Assembly: GCF_023091745.1 (NCBI RefSeq)
Contig: NC_068930.1
Location: 12,608,262 to 12,672,261 of the forward strand
Origin: Budorcas taxicolor
Lineage: Eukaryota > Chordata > Mammalia > Artiodactyla > Bovidae
DNA length: 64,000 nucleotides
Direction of reading: 5' to 3'
Shown: one piece after another, positions 1 through 11,890 of the stretch
Layout: each line of letters opens with the position of its first letter
Numbering within the stretch: the first letter of the stretch is position 1
Program-made: the position numbers and the translations under genes
Notes under the pieces: generated by a model
What the model was told of the DNA's origin: nothing
The model's database searches: none
Seen by the model: the letters and a program-made list of their open reading frames with translations, nothing else

Positions 1-134
1 CAGGTTTTTGTTAACATGCATAGGTCTGCGGGATTGAGAAAAATGAGCAAAGTCACTCAACACCTACAGAGTAAGAGTCACACTGAAGCAGCGACCTAAA
101 CAAAGGCAGAGCCAAAACCAAGGAGTGATGAAGA

Positions 135-256
135 ATTATTCTGTAGGCTGATTTTTCAATAGTGGATTCACTGATTTTTTTTAAAGTCCCTGGAATACTC
201 AACAGCAATGTTAATCTGTTATTATTCTTATCCCCAACTTTGAGTTATGGACCATC
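135..256 (+). repeat. Copy A of a diverged direct duplication
   Basis: This stretch is similar, in the same orientation, to 932-1062. Shared landmarks in the same order are a TAGG, a TTTTTCAA run, a long T tract, GGAATACT and TTGAGTTAT. I judge roughly three quarters of positions to agree by eye. It does not resemble any SINE, LINE or LTR I recognise, so it may be a local duplication or an unclassified old repeat. Confidence 0.7.
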
Positions 257-771
257 GAACATTCATCAAGTCGAGAATCTTTCATGAACAAATGCACCAG
301 TTTAGATGATAAATTACATGATTGTTCTATCTAGAGGTATATTCTGACAGTCACAATGTGAAGGCAATGACATAAACTGCTAGATCTGATTGGCTCCATA
401 CAAAGGACTAAGAACCTACCCCTAAGGAATTTACAGTGCAGCAGGAGGGAGAGAAAGGAAGACTGTTTCAGGCTCAAAGTGCTATGGGAGCAGAGAGGAA
501 AAAGAAATAAATCCAGATTAGGAAAATTCACTGTGGCGCTATATCTGTAAAAGGGAACCATGGTGCAGAGGGAACACCATGGATCGGCTTAGAAGTCAAT
601 GCATGTGAAACAGAGAGACAGACCAGGACAGGAAGACTGGGGCATGTGGTGGGTACTTTGAGCATCAATTAAGGAGTTTAGATCCATTCTGTGAGCAAAC
701 AAGAGTCTGAGAAATATTTAGCAGAGAAGTTATATACGCGGATATTTCTCTCAGGGGGCTCTCTCTCCCTA
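257..771. other. Unannotated single-copy stretch
   Basis: I see no gene, RNA or recognisable mobile element here. The open frames are short and lack the features of exons. The stretch separates the two copies of the direct duplication. Confidence 0.5.
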
Positions 772-794
772 ATATATATATATATATATATATA
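772..794. repeat. (AT)n microsatellite
   Basis: About eleven AT dinucleotides abut the 5' side of a minus-strand Bov-tA. AT-rich runs are also common endonuclease targets for LINE-driven insertion, so the run may be part of the target. Confidence 0.9.
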
Positions 795-795
795 C

Positions 796-915
796 ACTTA
801 GTCACTCAGTCATGTCTGACACTTTTGTGACCTTTTGGACTATAGCCCAGCAGGCTCCTCTGTCCTGGGATTTTTCAGGCAACAATACTGGAGTGGATTA
901 CCATTTCCTTCTCTA
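796..915 (-). mobile_element. Bov-tA SINE, truncated
   Basis: The reverse complement matches the 3' half of the ruminant tRNA-Glu-derived Bov-tA SINE, with blocks such as CACTCCAGTATTGTTGCC and the terminal GACTGAGTGACTAAG. The tRNA-like half with the B box is missing. It lies just upstream of duplication copy B. Confidence 0.85.
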
Positions 916-931
916 TAGTATATATATTTAT

Positions 932-1062
932 ATTATTTTCTAGGCAAATTTTTCAAGAGCTGATTCATTGATTTTTTTTTTTTTTAATCCATCGGAATAC
1001 TGAGCAGTAATGTCAGTGTGTTACTATTCTTATCCCCACCTTTGAGTTATAGACCACCCACC
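932..1062 (+). repeat. Copy B of a diverged direct duplication
   Basis: This is the second copy of the segment at 135-256, about 800 bp downstream in the same orientation. The T tract is longer here. It starts directly after the truncated Bov-tA, which copy A lacks, so the SINE inserted after the duplication or beside it. Confidence 0.7.
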
Positions 1063-1083
1063 CATATATATACATTTGCTCTC

Positions 1084-1255
1084 ATTCAATCATCTAAACA
1101 ACTGTAAGATGCAGGCATTGTTATTATGGTTGTTGCTATTATTATTCTTTCACAAATAAACATTATGAAGGAGATGAAGTTACTTGCACAGTCAGCCAGG
1201 ACCAGAGCCTGTATTTGAACCCAACTTTGCTCTGGCTCCATCATCTTCAACATAA
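1084..1255 (-). mobile_element. MIR SINE
   Basis: Read on the minus strand it follows the MIR layout: a GGAGCCAGAGCAAAG-type start, TTCAAATACAGG, then a CTTCATCTC block and ATTATTAT. MIR is an ancient mammalian tRNA-derived SINE. The copy is strongly diverged and its boundaries are approximate. Confidence 0.65.
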
Positions 1256-1554
1256 AACTGTCTCTGGGGAACAAAGGCAGCGCTTAGAGCCAGCATGCTT
1301 TGAGAGGTACACACATACCATTTCTATTTTGCTATTCTGGAAAAAACCTGCATCGTACTTTATTTTTATAATTATTCAAGCCAGTAGAACTTTCTGATTT
1401 CCTTTTTGTCCTTTGGAAAAAAAATAAATTTACCTAGAGATTTAGAAGAAGATGCCACAAAAATACTCCTGTATGGGTTGCTAGATTTCAGGGGACACAT
1501 GAATTCAATGTGCCCCTTTTTTTTCAGATTTAAGGAATACTTATTAAGTGCTTG

Positions 1555-1742
1555 TTGTTTAGTCGCTAAGTCATGTCCAACTCTTTTGTGACCCTATGAA
1601 CGGAGTCCATGGGATTTCCCAAGCAAGAATACTGGAGTGGGTTGTCATTTCCTTCTCTAGAGGATCTTCCCAACCCAAGGATCAAATCCACACTTCCTGC
1701 ATTGCTGGCAGATTCTTTACCACTTAGCAACCTGGGAAGCCC
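1555..1742 (-). mobile_element. Bov-tA SINE, first of a pair at one target
   Basis: A full-length but diverged Bov-tA in antisense. It runs from TAGTCGCTAAGTCATGTCC at the plus-strand left edge to CCTGGGAAGCCC at the right. It is flanked by TTATTAAGTGCTTG (1541-1554) and TTAATTAAGTACTTG (1743-1757), an imperfect target-site duplication. Confidence 0.92.
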
Positions 1743-1757
1743 TTAATTAAGTACTTG

Positions 1758-1974
1758 TGCTGTGTGTGTGTGTTAGTCGCTCAATCATATTGGACTCTTT
1801 GCAACCCCATGGACTGTAGCCCACCTGGTCCCAGGCCCTTTTGTCTATGGAATGCTCCAGGCAATAATACTGGAGTAGGTTGCCATTCCCTTCTCCAGAG
1901 GATCTTCCCAACCCAGAGACCGAACCCGGGGCTTCCGCACTCCAGGCAGATTTTTTACCATCTGAGCCACCAGG
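1758..1974 (-). mobile_element. Bov-tA SINE, second of a pair at one target
   Basis: A second antisense Bov-tA 15 bp from the first. The left edge has a short (GT)n, and the right edge ends at the CACCAGG box. It is flanked by AAGTACTTGT (1748-1757) and AAGTATTTGT (1975-1984), so the same target word occurs three times around the two SINEs. Confidence 0.92.
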
Positions 1975-2029
1975 AAGTATTTGTATCATTTCAATTTGTG
2001 TTCAAAAGAACCCCCCTCCTTAGTACTAT

Positions 2030-2135
2030 ACTGATCAGATAGAAAAACAGAGGCTCAAAGGGATAAATGTAATTTCTCCCAAAATCAATCTAACAAACAG
2101 TGGTATTGTTGGGATTACACATGCAGCTCCAGGGG
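2030..2135 (-). mobile_element. Probable MIR fragment
   Basis: On the plus strand the order AACAGAGGCTCAAAGGGATAA, a CCCAAAATCA block and TTGGGATTACACATGCAG resembles the antisense of the MIR core (GAGGCTCAGAG, CCAAGGTCAC, GGGATTCGAACCC). It is heavily diverged. Confidence 0.5.
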
Positions 2136-4120
2136 CTTCCAGCTGCTTCATGAATCTAATCCCAGGCTCTCTCTCTCTGTTCCTTGAGGTAATACGAACG
2201 GACTCTCGATTTCGCCAGGCTCCATGTGCTTCTAAACAATATTTCACAAATCACTGGTGTATACAACACAACATGCTACTTGGATTGCTGGGTCCCAGAC
2301 TAAATGAACTAACAGTGCTGGGTTGTAGTGTAAAAACCCACAACTGTCAAAGTCTTCCAAAAAGAGACGACTCACAGACTCAACAAAGCCTTTCTTTCTG
2401 TCATCCTTTCCATTGCATGAGTCAAACAAAAAATCTAGCAAAATTAAAAACAATAGAAACATGAATGAAACAACAAACATGAATGAGACAATAAGCTCAA
2501 CAGGGAAGAAACAAAATAAAACTCTCTTCTCTAAGTGGATTTAGAGCCATATTATCAGCCTAATGAATGAACACCCAATGGCTTTTCCAAGAAAACTATG
2601 AGCATTCATTTCTCTGAATCTGTCTAGAGTTACAGAGAAAAAGAAGAAATACATGTCGACCCCTTGTGAAAATATTGATAGACATTTGAAAAAAAAGACC
2701 CTGAATCATGATCAATTAAAGCCCAACTCCTGGTGAGGTTTGAGAATATTTAATGCATCTTCCAAATCTGCCCCCTTGTCAGGCACACTGTGAAAGATGC
2801 TGAGCGCACCTGTTTATTTTCCTCTCATTACACAAGAGTATATTTTCGGTTGGAATCATTAGTTCCAACAAATGAAATCTCTATTTTTATTCAAGCAAAC
2901 ATGAGTTGTTTAAATGATTCTGCAAAAGGAGGATATGCACCAAAGACAACAAAATTATGACAAAAAATTACATAAACTTTTTTAAAATCTCAAGTTATAT
3001 TTTTTCCCTGAAACTAAAACATCTACAATATGTTTCCATTTTGGTAATGTGTATATTGTTGGGAATTTTTTTTCTCCCAACTTCAAACATCTTTTGAAAA
3101 TAGCACACTTTTTTTTTTCTAAAAATAAGAAATGGCTCTAAAATGAGAGAGGAAAAATATGCTTGTCTAACCATAATATTTTAGAAAAAAAAAAACCCAG
3201 CTGCTTTAAAAACAGAAAGACAAAGAAAGTATATTTCACTATAAATTATTCATTGCACTCATTTTGGATCAATATTTATAGATAGTCACATTTTTTTATA
3301 AAGCTGGAAAGATTCTTTTAAATGTCATAATTCCCTCCTCAAAGCCATTGTTAGAAGCACAGCTTAGAGCTGGCAATAACTGAGCACCGCTTGAGGCTTA
3401 TGCCCTATTTTTCCTAGCTTCAGCATCAGGACAGCTTGATACACTGTGGGTTTCTGCCAGTGTCCTAACCAGATCATCCCATTGCTGACCTTCTACATTC
3501 TGTCAAATGGCTGCATTTTATAGAAACAAACAAAGAAACGCTTCACCCTTTCCCACTGAATAAGAATGGAAATGTGGTCACTAGCGTGATTCACAGAATT
3601 TAGGGAAAATATAATTGCATTTAATCCTGTGAACCCACATTAATGGAGCAAGGAATGTGTTCCTTCTAAACTGGTCTGGGGGAGCCGTGGTTACACGTCA
3701 CAGCTTTCAGAGGACTGCTTTCCTATGTTTGGTTTGCTGGGGACAAGTCTGAAGATGAGGTTTAGAATAGAGAGGGGGTCAAAGCAAAAAAACGCCCTGA
3801 CAGCATCAAGTCTTACCTGCTTCAGTCTTTTCATGCTCCTGAAAGCTCAGATTTCCCTACGTTGAAAAAAAAGAAAATATCAGCACCTTCAGAGCTCTTC
3901 TTGGATCCTTTGCTAGGAGCATGGCTGCAGTGAAAGAAAGGTGGGTTTCAAAAGCTCTTACAACTATTTCACCTGTCTGGCTTAAGACCCAAAAGAAGAT
4001 TTTCTCCTTGTACCATCAGAAAAACACTTTGCTTGTACCTTTCTCAGTAGGACAGTACAAACAGATTTAAACTATTTAAAATAATATGGAAATCACCTTC
4101 TTTTCTTGATTACCTGCCCT
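2136..4120. other. About 2 kb without recognisable genes or repeats
   Basis: AT-rich single-copy DNA. A short 18-bp tandem duplication containing ACATGAATGA lies at about 2458-2494. Homopolymer A and T runs are scattered. No exon-like open frame with splice signals was found. Confidence 0.5.
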
Positions 4121-4326
4121 TCTTTATTACTTATTTACTTATATTTAACTGGGGGGAAATTGCTTTACAATGTTGTGATGTTTCCGCCATACGTCAACAT
4201 GAATCATATCATGCCAGAGGTATACATATGGCATATGGCCCCTCCTTCTAGAACCTCCCTTCCATGTCCCCCCATCCCATCCCACCCCACCCTTCTAGGT
4301 CGTCATAGGGCAGCAGATTTGAGAGC
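4121..4326 (-). mobile_element. L1 3' end (ruminant type)
   Basis: The plus strand shows the antisense of the ruminant L1 3' untranslated region: a TTATTTACTTAT start, GCTTTACAATGTTGTGATG, GCCATACGTCAACATGAATC, then C-rich CCATCCCATCCCACCCC. It is 5' truncated and carries no coding part. Confidence 0.85.
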
Positions 4327-6448
4327 AGTTGGGTAAGAAAAAGAGTTTTGGAAATTCTAAGCAGAGTGAAAAAATTTAGAGATCATCACGGATACTATTA
4401 ATGACTATACAAACAATTTTCTATTATATTGAAGAGATGAAGCCAGTGAATTTGCATAATTGTGGATGGTTTTATAAGAACCAAAAATGAAATCTAAATG
4501 TCAAAGTCTAGGAGATAGTACAGCCAGGTACCCTCATCTGGGTCTTGGAAGCCTTCATCTTCCTGTGTCACCAATGGGCACTCCCAAAACAATGGTTGGG
4601 CTTTCAAAGAGCAAGGGAATTCAGCAACAGTGTTGACACTGAATGCTACTGTGAAAAACTCTTGCGCCTTTTATTCTTGGTCTTAAAATGATCCCTTCAT
4701 TAAAATGGTTCTTTTCAATAAATGCATTGCCTTCCCAAGTAGTAACAGTAATTCGGTCACTGACTATATCAGGGTATGTAATTTAGAGTGTTTTGTTAAA
4801 GATTTTAGCTGCAGAATGCTTTGGCAGTCTTCAGGTTGAGGGATGTTACATCAAACAATCACTAATATCAAATAATACCTTTAAACAAAAATCACTCTAT
4901 GCAAACTTTGATACATATCAAAAGAGTTATGACAACCCTTCTGGAAAATGATTGATGTAATCTGAGCGTGATTTTTTTTTTCCCTGAGTAGGGTACAAGT
5001 CACATTCTAGCGAATAAGAAAAAAGCATTTCAGTTATATTTATTTTTCCAATACACAGATCCATCTCCAATTTCAGCTATTTTTTTCCTCTTTCTCGATC
5101 AAAAAGCATGCTAACTCAGGGCCAGTACACACCCTTTCTATTTCTGTTGTAGCCCCCTGTGTCTCCAGAGACGGCTGATGGAGTTCAGCATCTTGCTTGA
5201 AGCCTGAAGCCATTCCCTCAGAGTCTTCCCTACAAGACTCCAATGCCTCAGTGACTTTCTGCTTCAGCAGTTCCATCTTTGGGGCACGAAGATTGATTTT
5301 CTTTCTTCCTACAAGTGAAAGTCCAGAGTGTGAGCCCCCCCCCCGCCTGGTACCCAGAGGGACCGACAATACAACCACCAGGATCAACTTGAAAAACTCG
5401 TCCAGCGGGAGCCTTGCCACCACCTCTGTGCTTCTCACTAGGTTAAGTGCTCCATATATCAATGAAAGCAAGCCCTGCTAACCCGAGTTCCCACAGCAGC
5501 TGCCTGCAAAAAGCTCAATTTTTGCAACCCTCCGTGTCTCCTGCATAGAAAGTCTACAAGCCGCATAACAGTACACTCATGGACACTCAGGATGGATTTT
5601 GGTATGGGGGTCTGAAAATCACGCCTTGGTCTATGACTGCAGTGAAAATAACAAAGTGTTTAATTGATCAGGAGATCGTTAATGCAGCCGTACATGTATG
5701 TACACCTCACAAATATGTATGGTCTTTTTTAACCCTCAGATTTTTTTAACATGTAAAAAGACTGCTTAGAAATAAAAGTTCTCATGTTTCAAAACTAGGA
5801 AAGTCCCTTTTGAAACAGACTTGACAGTCTTAGGGAAATATTTGGATTTTTAATGGACACAGTTGGAGAAAGGAAAAGACAAGGTTTAGTGAGCATTAAT
5901 AATATATTTGTTTGCAGGTGGATTTTTTTCTGTGCCTTAAGAAAGTACTTTTCTCTTCTATGCCAAGGAGAGTGATAGAAGAACACGGCAATGGAGGTAG
6001 ATAGGGGAAGTTTAGAATTATAATCTGAACACACACGAAGGAGGGCAACCAGATTCCACATTTACCAGCAGTGTGGACCTATACACTTAGTTTAAAAGTA
6101 CCATATTATTTTCCTATGTACAAAATAATGTTATGTTCAATTGATGTCAAAGGTATGAGAATAATGATATGGTGTGTTTCTTAAGCTCTAACTAACTCTT
6201 TGCAAATAAAACAAATAGTAATGTTTAGAAGAGCCCAAACTAAAAAAGCATTCAAGTTACTTTAATAGAAATTACACTAGGATCTTGGCTAGGATGGGTG
6301 TTTGTCATTTCCCCATCATTATTTGACCACTGATGTTTTATAGAAAAAAATTGCAAAAAAACCTCCCTTTAATCCTTTGAAAAACAAATCAAGAGAATAA
6401 ATATTGCCTTGAACTAAGCATAAAAAACACTCTGAAAATGGTTATTTC
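4327..6448. other. About 2.1 kb without supported genes
   Basis: Single-copy DNA. It contains a poly-C run at about 5335-5344 and an unexplained antisense open frame at 5073-5471 (listed separately). I recognise no mobile element. Confidence 0.5.
5073..5471 (-). other. Unresolved 132-codon open frame outside repeats
   Basis: This is one of the longer frames not lying in a known repeat. Its C-terminal half is hydrophilic (KMELLKQKVTEALESCREDS) and could form a short helix. A plausible splice acceptor, a pyrimidine-rich stretch ending CACTTGTAG, lies at about 5308-5320 on the minus strand. The N-terminal half reads across a poly-C run and looks like non-coding DNA. I do not recognise the protein, see no good donor site, and consider chance the likelier explanation. 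Confidence 0.15.
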
Positions 6449-6649
6449 CAGGACTTCCCTTGCAATACAGTGGGTAAGACTTCACCTTCCAATGCAGGGA
6501 CTGAGGGTTCAATCCCCGGTTGGGGATCCAAGATCTCACATGCCTCAGGGCCAAAAAAAAAAAAAAAAAAAACCCATAAAACAACAGAAGCAATGTTGTA
6601 ATAAACCCAACAAAAACTAAAAATGGTGCACATCAAAAGAATCTTTTAA
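6449..6649 (+). mobile_element. CHR-type tRNA SINE
   Basis: It starts AGGACTTCCCTTGCAATACA, has a B-box-like GGTTCAATCCCCGG, CCAAGATCTCACATGCC, an A run, and the characteristic tail CAATAAA/TTTAAAAATGG-like region. It is flanked by AAAATGGTTATTTC (6435-6448) and AAAATGGTCATTTC (6650-6663), a 14-bp target-site duplication with one mismatch. Confidence 0.9.
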
Positions 6650-8602
6650 AAAATGGTCATTTCACTATTTTGAACTAATCCAGAGTTTACTGAAAGTTGA
6701 TTACATTGGTACAATATTTCAAATTTGAAATTTACAAAAAATAACTTACTATAATGTGGTCTGTCTTTAAAACCATCATCTGTAACACACATCTTTGGAA
6801 AAATCAGTGCTATATCTTCTGATGATATATTAATATTAAATGTGGTTTGTTTTATTCACAAAATATTTATAGCATATTTTGCTTTCTATACTGTACCCAC
6901 CTAATAATTTTGGATAAAAGTTACCAAATAAACATTCTTTATCATGTCAAATGCATACCAGTCGTTTGCTTCCTTTATGAAGTCTCTCAAATTTTCCAAA
7001 GAACCTATTGAAATAAAATTTGAAGAAAATGTACATAAATGAAGCTGGAAAGAACCTCTCCAATGTCTGCAGATTTAAATGTCAAATTCCTATCAAAATT
7101 TATCACAGTGATAGGGAAGCACATAAACTTATTAAGAAAAGGAAGCACATTTATCTTTAATACTAGAAATAAATAAAAGAACAGAAGAGATTTATTGTCC
7201 TTCTTCCACCCTCATTAGCAAAATTCTAGCAAGCAAACTATCACAAGTAGTGTTGACTTAGCAACATTTTTTGGGGGGGAGGTGGGAGTGGTGGTGAAAA
7301 GGGTAGATTAAAATGATATATGTCAAATATTAGTAGCCTTTTAAGAAGTCATCGCCCATGGCCCTTAACCCCGTACAGATGGCAAATCAGGTGCAGAGCA
7401 AACGAAATTAAGATGATAGTGTGTTGACAGGAGCAAGCAGATTCCAGTTTTCATCTCTGCAGACAACAGGAATGACATCACATCTTCTCAAACTGACACC
7501 TTAATGAATTTAGCAACACCTGAACTTTTCTGGCACCGGACACCTTTGACACCAGTAGGTCCTTCTGTGTCAGTAATAATAGGATTCTGTATCACTCCCC
7601 AACTCCGTATTTGATGGCAGAATTACCTTATGGGCCCTAACAAGTTGACAGGGTTTCATTTTGCTTCCTCTTTTAATGACATCTTCTTTGCAGGTGAACT
7701 GGAGACGTAATGACTTCCTTTTTTGTCCTGGAGGATTCCTAAATGTCATTAAGAGACCCAAGACATCTCAATCTGGCTTAATGCAAACAGGAAGCCAGGG
7801 TTTTTAAAGGTGAAATGGATCTTGCTAATGAAGAAGTATCTCTCTTCCTGGGGCAGGCAGCTTGTTAGTTCGAGTTAGGTGAGTGTCACAGGTTAGGGTT
7901 CAAGCGTGACACGGGGTGTGACTCAAGATGTCATATTTTATTTACTGGGCTTTAAAAAAAAAACATCATCTAATGCTTGGGCAATAAAAACAGGGAACCC
8001 TTTCTGCATTAGGCAGCAATCCGGAGAGAAAGGTAATGAGCTCTTGCCGCAGAAATTTGCAATGATGGGGTCCTCATGATGATCAAGTTCAAGTATGTGA
8101 ACTTTAAATCTGTAAATGGTAAAGCCACCCTGTAAATACAACTGCCTATTCATGGGACCAGAAACTCAAGTTTTCTGTTTATCTCGCTTCTTCAGTCTTT
8201 TTATTTTTCCCATGAGTGTGACTCAATAGTTACATAGTTGTCTCTTTGTTTCCTTCCCTCTTCTTTTACACTATAAAACGGCAAGAAATACAATACTTGT
8301 GGCCATCATGAATTTGCAAAACGGTCCTGAGGCCCAAAGTAGGGTGGAGAGGAGGCGGCCCAGATTTAAAAACTTGGCAGCGTTCAGAACCTCCTACGCA
8401 TTTAAATCATTTCGAAATTCTCTGCTTCGCTGGGTTTTTTTCTGATATTACTCACTGGCTGGTCACCATTTGGGGGAAATATAAGAATGGAAAATACGAT
8501 TCGTACAATGACATAAAATCCATCGTAGGTGAATAAAGCCAAGCCTGCCAGCAAAACCCACCTTAAACATGGACATGCTTGCCCAGAGCTGAAAGGGTTA
8601 AA

Positions 8603-8615
8603 GAGACGCCGTCTC
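8603..8615. other. Perfect short inverted repeat
   Basis: GAGACG and CGTCTC face each other around a single C. It sits next to CAGCTG and TGTCAGCTC words in the repeat-poor block. It could be a protein-binding site or chance. Confidence 0.5.
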
Positions 8616-9869
8616 AGCTGTCAGCTCAGGGGCACCGTCAAATTACAAATTACACCAAAATATAATGTCCCAAAGTATTAAATGATAATGTTTCCAGCCC
8701 ATCTGATCTAATGAGCAGATTCTACTCGCCTCTCCCTTTTTGTTTTTTTTACCTTCAAATCTCTAATTACCACAGACAAAACTTTTTGCATCCAGAGGTT
8801 CGTGTGAAAATTCAGAACCTCACCCTTTCAAGAGAAGGCTCTGCTTGCCACAGAACTCCCCTCTTTTTCCTTGTCTGCGGGCTGGAATCCATATAATGAT
8901 CAACTGTTAGGTTTGCCCCATCTCCCTTTATGGAACAAAAATTATTCCTTCAAAGATGAGGAGGGTTTCTCAATTAAAACAGTTCTGTGAGTCACGGCCT
9001 CTGTGTCATTTTAGGCAAAGCACACAGTCCCATTTGGTTCTAACAGGTAAAATAATGACTTCTTCACCTGTCAACGGCTAGCTTAAAATTCCCACACATG
9101 TAGGCCATTTCTGTTTCATCTGTTCTTTGAATTTCAGCTGCTTTGCTTTTCAATGCCTCCGTTTCACTGGTGTCTCTTTTGTGTCGGAGACGCTCACACT
9201 GGGTTCTCCCTCTTTGGCGCTGGGCTTTCTTTTCACAGTGACATTTCAACATAAACAGTCAATATTCATTACCTCAAAGGAGACTTCCCTCCTATTGCTG
9301 ACCAATTAAATACCAGCTGAGATAGGCAGACAAAGGTAAAGGAGTTGTAACACAAGACAGGCTTCGAGCATACTTTCTGCTCTCTTAAAGGAAGAAAAAT
9401 TGTCATCAAAACAAAGAAAGCTGGCAGTTGAGGGACTATCTCTAGCCAAGAGACACAATTCCGTGGGATATTATGGTCCCCTATCTTTTCATCTGGCATG
9501 CTGCAGAGTGTGGGGGTTTTGGTATTGTGTGTGTGTGTGTTGTTTTTAATAATTCAGCACCATGCATTTTTGAGGTTTCACTGAGAAGGACAATCAGCCC
9601 TTAATGAGTTCCTGACTGAAGATGGCCATATTGGCATAGGCTGTTTATTCAGATGCTGGTGGACCTGACCTTTATTTTCTTCCTCTGCTGACTAATTTGA
9701 TTTAGCTTGATTTCTGTATTTCTCCACCACACAAGAGCATCTCAGGAGGTGCCACTTAGAACATCTGTTGAGACTGAGCCCTTTATGGCGAACTCACCGC
9801 TGTCTCAAGAATTACTGGGAATGGCTGGGAGACCCGTCAGCAATGTCCTCTGAGCTGGCATTCATTTTA

Positions 9870-9890
9870 GGGGGTTGGGGGGGGGGGTGG
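9870..9890 (+). other. G-rich tract with quadruplex potential
   Basis: Five Gs, TT, then about a dozen Gs, T and GG. The tract can supply four G runs on the plus strand. It is isolated in otherwise AT-rich DNA. Confidence 0.6.
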
Positions 9891-11853
9891 CAGTGTTCTG
9901 ATTATTTCCTTGAATCATTAAATAGTTCAACGCCCTTCCCATCCATTCCCCCCTCCCCCACACTCACACCTTCCAAGACACACCTAAAGATGTAGGGCAC
10001 TTGGAAAACCATTCGCTTTAGGAAAGCCGGAGAGATTTTTTTAAAAGACTTCTGCAAATTTCAAACTATTCCTCTTTCTTCTTCTTCTTCTTCTTTTTTC
10101 TTCTCCCCACAATTCTGGGCAGCATGCCTGTGCCAAGCTGCAAGAGTTTTCTTCACCACACATGAATTGTGTAGTAAATAGGGCATTCGGATCCTTCCTT
10201 TGTGAAATCATTCCCCTAAGTAAGCCATTTATTCCACCTCCACCAAATGTCTTCCGTTTCCGTGGTGAGGGAGCCACATGCGTGCTGACTTTTATACTGG
10301 AAACGTAGCCTAGATTTAAAGGCTTGTAGCCCAAACCACTATCAGGACTGCCATCCACAAACTCAACATTTTCAGAAGGATTCATTTAGATAACAACATT
10401 CCATGCAAAGTGTGACCTTAAAGCAGAAGGTCACATGTAAATGAAGTACACCCATGCCATTCATTTTCATAAGCAGGCATATGCATCCTAGCTTTGTCAT
10501 TCATCCTAAAAGGCACTGCAATATTTCTAAAACAAACAAACAAACCAGAGTCTCTCCGAATGGCAATCCTTACTCAGCTTCCTTTAGAAACAGAATTAAA
10601 ATCAGTGCCCAACAGTCAAAGCAATCCGCTGTCCAAAATTTCCGTCTTATTAATCAGCCGCTTGAGAGAAGTGAAATACCAGTTTCATTTTCTGAGAATC
10701 CCTCTTGAATTATTATTCTGTTTCGTCTTGTGAAAATGAAGGGGCAATTAATTCAAAAAGGTAAACTTTTTTCTTTTGGTATTTTCTTCCTTAATAAAGG
10801 AAAAGAACTTTCACTCAGGAATAGTAGTTTCGTTTTTTTTTTTTTTCCTCCCAAGCCAGATTAGGTGAATTTAATCATCAGAGAATTTTATTTTCCATGT
10901 ATGCTTCCAGCAGCTAGAGGGCACAAAAGAATGCTTTTACCTTGCCTTGTCTTTTTTTTTTTTTTTTTTTTAAATCATGGAGTGGAAATATATAGACTCA
11001 GAAATAAACAAAAATACAGGGAAAGCTGGTGGATGTATGGCATCTTCCTTCCTCAGATGTCAATGTCTTCATATGTTCTTTCCAGCAGGAATCCAAATTC
11101 CTGATGGCAATAATAAGTGACAGGGAAATGCCGGAACTTCACCTTCCCAAAAGAAAGAGTGAATTCCAAAGCATGAGAGCCTCGGACGGAGGCATGATAA
11201 TTCCAAGTCTGGCCCATCGTTATGCTTCTGAACTATTTTGTAGAGCTCTGTTCAGAAGCAATCTAAACATATGTTTAACCTTTATCATTCTAGCATCTTA
11301 AATATTAATGTTGGTGGTGATTCTGCATGAACAACATCTATTATTTTTGCACTAATAAGAGGCTTACAAGAATAAACATGAAAAGCTTGGAGCAACCTTC
11401 CTGTCAATTAAGAAGCAGTCAGTAGTACTTCAAATGAACAGTTCCGGCAGACCTGACGGCAGGTGGAATCCTAGTGGAAATGCAGGCTTCAAGAGCCACA
11501 AAAGATGCTCCAACTCATAACTCTGAGTTTCACTAACCATCCCCTCCACACATTTATACACCCCTCATCTTGTAAAGCAAGTTACTAAGACTCCATAGTA
11601 AAAGGCACTCTTTTTTGGACCATTTATTTGAAAGCGTGATAGTACTTTGGCATTTTTCTGCAAGAAACACTAATAAACCTCAGGAGGAGTCACATCTGTT
11701 GCTGGAGTACAAAATGGGTTGGGCCTCAATAGCATAATATATATAAACACTTTTTCCCCCTAATGAACTGTACCACCCCCTTAGGCATAAATGAGTTGGA
11801 TCTGGATCGAGTGCCATTTGCCAAATTGTAAATTGCCTACATTTATTTTGGGA

Positions 11854-11890
11854 GTGCACTAAACAGAGTGCTAATTGCCTTGTTTAGCAC
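11854..11890. other. Inverted-repeat cluster in the candidate conserved block
   Basis: GTGCTAA (11868-11874) is perfectly complementary to TTAGCAC (11884-11890), giving a 7-bp stem and 9-nt loop. GTGCACTAAACA just upstream is a near repeat of the left arm (a bent second partner). The flanks carry TAAATTGCC/CTAATTGCC words. Confidence 0.5.

Noticed and set aside
9553..9561. TTCAGCACC, left half of a REST/NRSF site
   Set aside because: The right half (GGACAGCGCC type) is not present at any usual spacing.
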